Shown: in pieces, positions 58,199-64,000 of the stretch | Position numbering within the stretch: position 1 is the first letter of the stretch | Layout: the number at the start of each line of letters is the position of its first letter | From: Haliotis asinina | Taxonomy: Eukaryota > Mollusca > Gastropoda > Lepetellida > Haliotidae | Length of the DNA stretch: 64,000 nt | Assembly: GCF_037392515.1 (NCBI RefSeq) | Contig: NC_090283.1 | Location: forward strand, 20,465,001 to 20,529,000 | Direction of reading: 5' to 3' | The notes under the pieces: generated by a model | What the model was told of the DNA's origin: nothing | What the model saw: the letters and a program-made list of their open reading frames with translations, nothing else | Databases searched by the model: none | Position numbers and translations under genes: made by a program

Positions 58199-58410
58199 GT
58201 TCGATCCTTTCATCGGTGTTTGTTTAAATAGTGCATCTTGGCATTCATTATCAATGTACATCGGCACTGGTAATACCATAATGTCTACAGGGAAACGCGC
58301 TGTTATCAGATGCTCTATTCCCATGAACCCAGTAAGCAACCTATCTTTGGTTGCTAGCGGTCCATGGCCAAGGTTTACTTCATACTAAACATACAATCAA
58401 AAAATTGTTG

Positions 58411-58830
58411 ATGCAGTGTGTTCTGTAGTTATACATTGATACCTACCTGACTGTTTTACGATCCTTCGTGATGCAGTGTGTTCTGTACTTATGCATTGAT
58501 ACCTACCTGACTGTTTTACGATCCTTCGTGATGCAGTGTGTTCTGTACTTATGCATTGATACCTACCTGACTGTTTTACGATCCTTCGTGATGCAGTGTG
58601 TTCTGTACTTATGCATTGATACCTACCTGACTGTTTTACGATCCTTCGTGATGCAGTGTGTTCTGTACTTATGCATTGATACCTACCTGACTGTTTTACG
58701 ATCCTTCGTGATGCAGTGTGTTCTGTAGTTATACATTGATACCTACCTGACTGTTTTACGATCCTTCGTGATGCAGTGTGTTCTGTAGTTATACATTGAT
58801 ACCTACCTGACTGTTTTACGATCCTTTGAG
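58411..58830. repeat. 60-bp satellite, 7 copies
   Basis: Seven units of exactly 60 bp, each starting ATGCAGTGTGTTCTGTA. Two linked sites define two versions: GTTATAC in copies 1, 6 and 7 and CTTATGC in copies 2-5. Otherwise the units are virtually identical. The open frame across them follows from the 60-bp period. Confidence 0.97.
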
Positions 58831-58992
58831 ATGCAGAGTATCATAATCATAATCAGATTTACATCTGAGCACTAATGCATTACACTTGGCCATCATACGC
58901 CACAGTAGGAACTCTCATATATTTCCCTCATATCTAACTATTACTAAGATGATATTGAAAAATGTAAAACCTTCAATATTGGACACTACGAA

Positions 58993-59120
58993 AGAGTGAG
59001 TGAGTTTAGTTTTACGCCACACTCAACGTTATTCCAACTATATATGGCGGTCTGAAAATTGGCGAGCGTAGACCAGACTATCCAGTGATGCACAAACATC
59101 ATCTGCGCAATTGTGTAAAG
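58993..59120 (-). mobile_element. SINE family A, 3' half
   Basis: GAGTGAGTGAGTTTAGTTTT with ACGCCACACTC, ATATATGGCGG and CAGACTATCCAGTGATGC: tail and middle of a minus-strand copy; the head is missing. Confidence 0.85.
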
Positions 59121-59437
59121 TAACGGCCAGGATGTGGTAACAACACTACATGACCCGCCCCTAAATATTGTAAAACTCAAGTATGCAAAAGGCTAAAAGC
59201 ACCAAGAATAAAAAGGAGCAAATGAATGCCAAGATGCAAATTATGAACTGAAACATCAACGCCTTCCTATGTCAAAGGAGTTGTGCAATGAAGAGGAAAC
59301 TTCATGCACATTTAACTCTGCTGTCTGCAGTAGACCTTTTTGTTCATTGTTTGTGCATGGTACTGAAGTGCCAGTTCCAATCAACCTATCATTATACTGT
59401 GTATGGATGGCTGTCAAGATGGTTTCTGTTGGAGTCT

Positions 59438-59545
59438 GTGAGTTTAGTTTTGCGGGGCTTTTAGCGATATCCCAGCAATATTATGTCGGGAGACACCAGA
59501 AATGGGCTTTACACATATTCCAGTGTGTGGAATCGAACCCGGAGG
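59438..59545 (-). mobile_element. SINE family B, minus strand, 3' two-thirds
   Basis: GTGAGTTTAGTTTTGCGGGG, TCCCAGCAATATTATGTCGG and GTGTGTGGAATCGAACCCGG. It joins directly to a family A fragment. Confidence 0.8.
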
Positions 59546-59554
59546 GAGTTGGGA

Positions 59555-59625
59555 TATGACGGCATGTGCCAGTAAGTCAGCGAGCGTGTCTACCGATGCT
59601 GTTGGTCACCTCTACGACACGAGAG
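59555..59625 (-). mobile_element. SINE family A fragment
   Basis: ATGACGGCATGTGCC, AGTAAGTCAGCGAGCGTGTC and CACCTCTACGACACG resemble the family A core on the minus strand. Confidence 0.6.
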
Positions 59626-59764
59626 AACCTACTGATCGAGAAGAAAGGCGCATGTCACAGACTAACAGCCAGATACACTCTTCAAAAATGGAAACCCAAA
59701 ATGAAATTTAAAAATCTCACAATTTCATCTACGATCTTTGCAAGTACTGTACACGAAAATGTGA

Positions 59765-60288
59765 CGTCTCATAGCTGCCGATCGAAATCAGGCAATTGGA
59801 CGATTGCAAGCTGGCGAATCAAACAAAGAGTGAGGTGGCAAGGATCTTCAACGTTCATCCCAGCACAGTAACTCGAATGTGGAATCGATTTCACCAAATT
59901 CGACGAATGACCTTCCAAGATCAGGAAGGCCTAGATTCACCACACCTGCTCAAGATTGGTACAGCCGGGTAACCCACCCACGCGACCGTCATCGTATCGC
60001 CCGGGACACAGCTCAAGAACAGTTTGGAGTCCGATCAGACAATCAGGAACCGTCTCCGAGAAGTAGGAATACGTGCCAAACGTCTAAACGTTGCCCCCTT
60101 CTTGACACGACTCCATCGACGTCGACGAGTGAGATGGTGCCATGGAACCTGGCAAAGTGGAGGCGCGATGAATCCTGTTATCTCCTCAGGCGACGTGATG
60201 GTAGAGACCATGTCTACATACAACGTCATATACATTTTGCTCCTAAATGCATCAGACAGATGGACAGATTCGGTGGGGGTACTGTATG

Positions 60289-60332
<44 letters not shown>

Positions 60333-60805
60333 AAGGGGGGGTAGGGGGTGGGGAGTGGGTGGGCACGGCAATCTCATACACCCACAGATCGCAACTTGTG
60401 CTTGTCCAAGGCAATCTGACGTACAGTCGATACATCGACCAGATTCTCCGTCCGCACGTCCTTCACCTTGTTGACCATCATCGGCCGCTCTCCCAATTGG
60501 GCAACGCCAGACCCCACACAGCATGTGCCACCGTGGAGTACCTGGCCAATAGCAACATCAATACCCTCCCCTGGTCCTCCAGATCCCCGGATCTCAACCC
60601 AATCGAACACCGTTGGGATCAGATCGATAGACGGGTACGTCGAAGTCGTAATCCACAAGAGAATCTTCGACAGTTATTCCACTTGCTGCAGGCGGAATGG
60701 AGAAGGATTCCACACCAAAACATCCAACGACTGAATCAATCTGTACCCTGGAGGTGTCAGGCATACGAGGTATTGGCTTCAACACCACCTGGTGGACAGC
60801 AGTAA
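59765..60805 (+). mobile_element. Tc1-like DNA transposon, degenerate transposase
   Basis: The N-terminal helix-turn-helix region reads RLQAGESNKEVARIFNVHPS and TVTRMWNRFHQI at about 59790-59900. Next come RSGRPRFTTPAQDWYSR (59920) and, in a shifted frame, SDQTIRNRLREVGIRAKRLN (60030). RRDGRDHVYIQRHIHFAPKC and QMDRFGGG lead to an expanded (TG)n tract at 60293-60331. The C-terminal part reads ISYTHRSQLVLVQGNLT, NARPHTACATVEYLANSNIN and SRSPDLNPIEHRWDQIDRRV. The Asp expected before NARPHTA is Gly, so a DDE catalytic residue is lost; the Glu in PIEH is kept. With at least two frame changes and no terminal inverted repeats found, this is an inactive copy. Confidence 0.88.
60293..60331. repeat. 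(TG)n microsatellite within transposase
   Basis: About 19 TG units followed by a G-rich run (GGAAGGGGGGGTAGGGG), at the place where Tc1 transposases normally read FGGGSVMMWAAIS. Confidence 0.95.
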
Positions 60806-60809
60806 TGAC

Positions 60810-61490
60810 CATTTTTGACCTTCTGGTACAAGCAAGAAAGCACCTTCATTGTGTACAGCTATACTTTCCTGCTGGTTAATAATTCAGTTATGACATTTCG
60901 GATATACCCCAGAGAATACATCCCAAAGAATGGACAGTTATCTTCCCTGCACATGAGGAGAAAAGTATCAATGACAATGCTAATCAATAATTAACCAAGG
61001 TTAACCTTAACTCCCATTCTTTAACATTGTACGAAAGTTAACTTAGACTTAGGCCTATGGCGTCATTATAGTTTGCTTTAAGATAGTTCGTAAGGTTCTA
61101 AGGTGTAGCGTAAATAGATGCACTGAAGATATTAAAAGTTGGTTCTCAGAAATAAAAATAACTAAGAGTGTCACCATACTGTTGAGTGCCGTGAAAAATG
61201 TCACACATCGTGACATGCAGAGAGTGAGTCATTTTAAGTCGCATCGGCAATATCGTGACTAAAGCTAGTCCTAAAGTCATAATAAATACATTTCATTCAT
61301 GAAACCCTGTCAACGAAGGGCAGTAAAATTACTAGATTATGACAGATTTTTTATAACTAAAGCACACACAATTAAAATCATATGCTAACAATTTACCATA
61401 AGAGATACAATTTAGTAAAAAATAGCTATACAAGGGATACAGACAAAAAGTTTAAACAGCACTAGCAAACATGAGTTGCATAGACAAAGC
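60810..61490. other. Unassigned DNA with one SINE tail (family D)
   Basis: At 61215-61268, GAGAGTGAGTCATTTTAAGT and CGCATCGGCAATATCGTGAC form a minus-strand family D tail. No gene. Confidence 0.55.
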
Positions 61491-61494
61491 CTCC

Positions 61495-61660
61495 AAAATG
61501 AATATGACAAACATGAAACATTCGGTCAGCCAGTATCTTGTGTACTTTTTCGAGTGTCCAAGACACGGGTGGCTCTTGTTCCCATACTCCTCATCAAGCC
61601 GATAAAGGAAGTTTGTGTAATCGTAATCCATCCCTGTATCAGAGCTGTGCAGAATCCTGG
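61495..61660 (-). mobile_element. Tc1-like transposase C-terminal fragment 1
   Basis: Minus-strand reading ALIQGWITITQTSFIGLMRS then MGTRATRVLDTRKSTQDTG resembles the C-terminus of Tc1 transposases (LVEEWNxIPQxFIxxLVxSMRRRxxAVxxxRGGHTRY). Only this end is present. Confidence 0.6.
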
Positions 61661-61737
61661 GTGACGTGTAATTCTATCAAGTTTTAAGTAGATGATCTGA
61701 ATTACACTTGGCAAATTTTCAAATTCTCATTTCAGTT

Positions 61738-61897
61738 TTCAAAGTCCCCAAAATGAAAAAGACAAACCTGAAGCACCCCATCATTCATTATCTTGTGTAC
61801 CGCACACCTTCCTCACATGCCCTTTTCAAACTAATGAAGAAAACATGTGTAAACGCGTTCCATTCCTCTACTAGAGCTCTGCGGAGTCCTGGGTGAC
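61738..61897 (-). mobile_element. Tc1-like transposase C-terminal fragment 2
   Basis: Minus-strand reading HPGLRRALVEEWNAFTHVFF then ISLKRACEEGVRYTR. Related to fragment 1, ~250 bp away in the same orientation, but diverged, so either a tandem duplication or two insertions. Confidence 0.6.
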
Positions 61898-61919
61898 CGA
61901 GTTCACCCCAGACACCCCA

Positions 61920-62590
61920 GCAAATTTTAATAATTTACACTTCCACAATAGATATATTGTGAGTAAATAGAAAGACAATGTAATAGATATACTAAAATGT
62001 GCACAGCCATGTAACACAAAGAATGTGTGCTTACCATGAGGGTCAAACACAGCCATAAACACAATGAAACAGTCGAAAAACAGGTTCTTATTCCATCCAC
62101 GAAAAACACAAGCAATACAGTCATTCTATCATCCAGAAGAGATACATACATTCTTGTGTTTCAACGTTATCAATAATATTCTAACTATTATATGAATGAC
62201 AATAATAAACCTAACCACTATCTGCACAGAAACAAAGTTCCTTTGAATGAAGTTGTATTTGAATATCTAGTCAGAAGGATTAATCATTTATACCACTTCA
62301 ACCGAAGGACAGAGTCATTAACAATTCATAGTTTTGAATGAACACTTCAAACATGAAAAAGTATTAGTAAGTAAAGATGTACAAAGTGTCCGTGATGCCA
62401 GTTTCAGCAATGATGTCACCGTGTTCATTTTGAAATGGAATAGAGAGTATCAGCTGGTAAAATATGGTCTTTGGATAGGGAAGCGATACACGCAAAGACA
62501 CGAACTTGTGGATAGCAACTCCTTTACTTCGTTAACAACATTTTGGAGTATAATCTTTCATCAGGTATATGCAATAAAATAAAAACATAT
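61920..62590. other. Unassigned DNA
   Basis: The frame at 62334-62582 has no recognisable domain; its end (CTCCTTTACTTCGTTAACAA) looks like repetitive non-coding sequence. Confidence 0.45.
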
Positions 62591-62599
62591 ATAAATATA

Positions 62600-62910
62600 T
62601 CCAGCAATACAATGAACGTGGAAACAGATAGCTATATAATGAGTCGAGGAAACAGCTACATACTGACACAAATTTGGTAAAAAATAGCTGTATATAAATA
62701 ACCTACGAAACAGATAGCTTTATAATGAAAAGGCGAGGAAACAGCCATATAATGACCCAAAATTGGTAACAAATAGCTGTATGTAACAAAAACCCATAAA
62801 AAGAGATAGCTATATAATGAAAAGGCTTGGAAACAGCTATATAATGACACAAGATTTGTAACAAATGGCTGTATGTATATAACCTATAGCAGATTGCCAT
62901 AGAATGAAAT
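62600..62910. repeat. ~88-bp tandem repeat, 3-4 degenerate copies
   Basis: AGATAGCTATATAATGA followed by GGAAACAGCTATATAATGAC-like blocks recurs at 62627, 62713 and 62805 with a decayed fourth near 62892. Spacing varies from 86 to 92 bp. Confidence 0.82.
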
Positions 62911-62959
62911 AACAAGTAGCTGCATAGTGAAAAACTCTACCAAACACATAGATATATAC

Positions 62960-63030
62960 AGTGAGTGAGTGTGTTAAAATTTAAAGTTACATCGGTAATA
63001 TTTCAGCCATATTGCGACTAAAAGAGTTAA
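62960..63030 (-). mobile_element. SINE tail fragment, family D
   Basis: AGTGAGTGAGTGTGTTAAAA, AGTTACATCGGTAATATTTC and AGCCATATTGCGACTAAAAG: the family D tail reversed. Confidence 0.65.
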
Positions 63031-63102
63031 CATATTAACAATGTATAATATAGTATAAACTATAAATTAGGTATGTCGACAAGGGTTTGTAAAACATCTA
63101 GA

Positions 63103-63182
63103 ATATCAAAGTGTGAGGCATTACAACTACCCACTACCATTTATATCAAAATGTGAGGCATTACAACTACCCACTACCATTT
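63103..63182. repeat. 40-bp tandem duplication (2 copies)
   Basis: ATATCAAAGTGTGAGGCATT with ACAACTACCCACTACCATTT is repeated with one difference (AAATG for AAGTG). Confidence 0.92.
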
Positions 63183-63186
63183 ATAT

Positions 63187-63250
63187 CCTGGCGAGATGCC
63201 TCATACAGCAAGCATGGCTTGCTGATGATCAAATCTAACCTGGTTCAAAG
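63187..63250 (-). mobile_element. SINE family A head fragment
   Basis: GATGCCTCATACAGCAAGCA, TGGCTTGCTGATGATCAAAT and CTAACCTGG resemble the head end of family A on the minus strand. Confidence 0.5.
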
Positions 63251-63430
63251 ATCAAATCAATCTGCGTAATACAAATTATCAACTGAGACACATTAACGCG
63301 GGCTGGGCAGTGATTGCTTGTATTACTTTGCCATACTGTCTGCATAGCATCGCTTCTACATAAGACAGATATCTCCTACGGTAGAAAATCTACAGTGGAA
63401 CATATTGTCATTCCCTGTATTTCATTTTAG

Positions 63431-63622
63431 ACCCCTGTAGTAAACTACTTAACCGAAGAATTTACCTATGAAATGACACCGGTTGATTCTGTTTACCTTC
63501 TTGGGGAAGTGAAGAAATTGAAATGTGAGCGCCTGAATTACATGTACTTTTATTCCGACGGTCCCATGTATTTCACACGGTGCTTGCACTATCAATCTTA
63601 CATAAACAAATTTGTAATCTAG
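63431..63622 (+). CDS. Terminal coding exon of an unrecognised gene
   Basis: A strong acceptor (TTCCCTGTATTTCATTTTAG) ends at 63430. The exon reads 63 residues in phase 0: TPVVNYLTEEFTYEMTPVDS, VYLLGEVKKLKCERLNYMYF, YSDGPMYFTRCLHYQSYINK, FVI, then TAG at 63620. An AATAAA follows 26 bases later. Acceptor, open frame, stop and polyadenylation signal together make a good terminal exon. The two cysteines and aromatic-rich tail suggest a folded, perhaps extracellular, domain, but I recognise no family. Upstream exons must lie further left on the plus strand; none was identified. It has no internal start that would make it a stand-alone gene. Confidence 0.6.
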   Translation, partial: TPVVNYLTEEFTYEMTPVDSVYLLGEVKKLKCERLNYMYFYSDGPMYFTRCLHYQSYINKFVI

Positions 63623-63647
63623 GTATACATAATTATGCACAAAGAAA

Positions 63648-63653
63648 AATAAA
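63648..63653 (+). terminator. Polyadenylation signal AATAAA
   Basis: AAAAATAAACAATA, 26 bases after the stop codon of the 63431 exon. Confidence 0.55.
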
Positions 63654-63654
63654 C

Positions 63655-64000
63655 AATATAACGATAAATGTTTAAGAATTATATGTTATACCTATCTGCC
63701 AGTCAGGTTATACCTCTTGAAGAACGCTATTGAATAAGAAACCATTTCGACCAAGACATTTCTCTGAAGATAAGTAAATGTACTGAGTACTAGACGGATA
63801 CAACTGATCAAAATACATCTTAAGAGCTACAGTTCAAACGTTGTTTGACTAAGGTTTCAATAGTCTAGGCCTAGGTAAAGATATCACAAAATCTATCGTA
63901 AAGTTTGTGGTGCACAGTTACTGGATATTTCCAAATTTACGCATCAGTGACATTCATTCCCTCTTTTCTTGTACGATATGTTCCCGTGCTCTTATATATT
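63655..64000. other. Unassigned DNA at window end
   Basis: Nothing supported. Confidence 0.5.

Noticed and set aside
58411-58830. Regular array that might suggest a CRISPR
   Set aside because: Whole 60-bp units are repeated with no variable spacers, and the setting is a eukaryotic genome.

Overview
The window looks like nuclear DNA of a marine gastropod, most likely an abalone (Haliotis). This is an inference, not a database match. It rests on dozens of copies of short interspersed elements that end in a GCGGCGTAAAACTAAA plus (ACTC)n tail, which I associate with abalone genomes, and on split genes with GT-AG introns, long AT-rich intergenic DNA and many mini- and microsatellites. It is a gene-poor, repeat-rich region.

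Layout. 1-2480: a nested satellite whose core is 15 copies of a 126-bp unit. 2.5-21 kb: unique or decayed sequence with SINE copies and small duplications. 19.9-20.9 kb: the 3' end of a LINE, split by a small inverted-repeat element. 22.1-25.2 kb: the clearest intact gene, one 637-codon ORF with a putative aerolysin-like region and a long charged tail. 25.2-31 kb: a pogo-like MITE, several minisatellites, a long CCACTA tract and one possible terminal exon on the minus strand. 31.5-36 kb: three LINE fragments on both strands. 37.8-39.6 kb: two satellites and the 5' end of another LINE. 40.3 kb: a signal-peptide exon. 40.6-42 kb: nested SINEs. 43.35-44.36 kb: a pseudogene of the HtrL/YibB family. 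45.2-48 kb: a LINE carrying a SINE insertion, then a second LINE 3' end. 52.1-56.0 kb, minus strand: a split gene for a secreted fucolectin-type (F5/8 C-like) lectin whose exons join consistently in phase 1, with a possible PAN/Apple-like last exon. 58.4 kb: a 60-bp satellite. 59.8-60.8 kb: a Tc1-like transposase copy, with two further Tc1 C-terminal fragments at 61.5-61.9 kb. 63.43-63.65 kb: a terminal exon with its own polyadenylation signal.

How it fits together. There is no operon or evident multigene pathway. Two of the genes, the putative pore-former-like protein and the secreted lectin, belong to families often linked to innate defence in molluscs, but nothing here ties them to each other. 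Most of the rest is transposition history: SINE families A and B share a 3' tail and so probably a LINE partner, SINEs sit in LINEs and in other SINEs, and simple repeats have grown inside or beside transposon copies. No rRNA, bona fide tRNA, CRISPR or virus-derived element could be supported.
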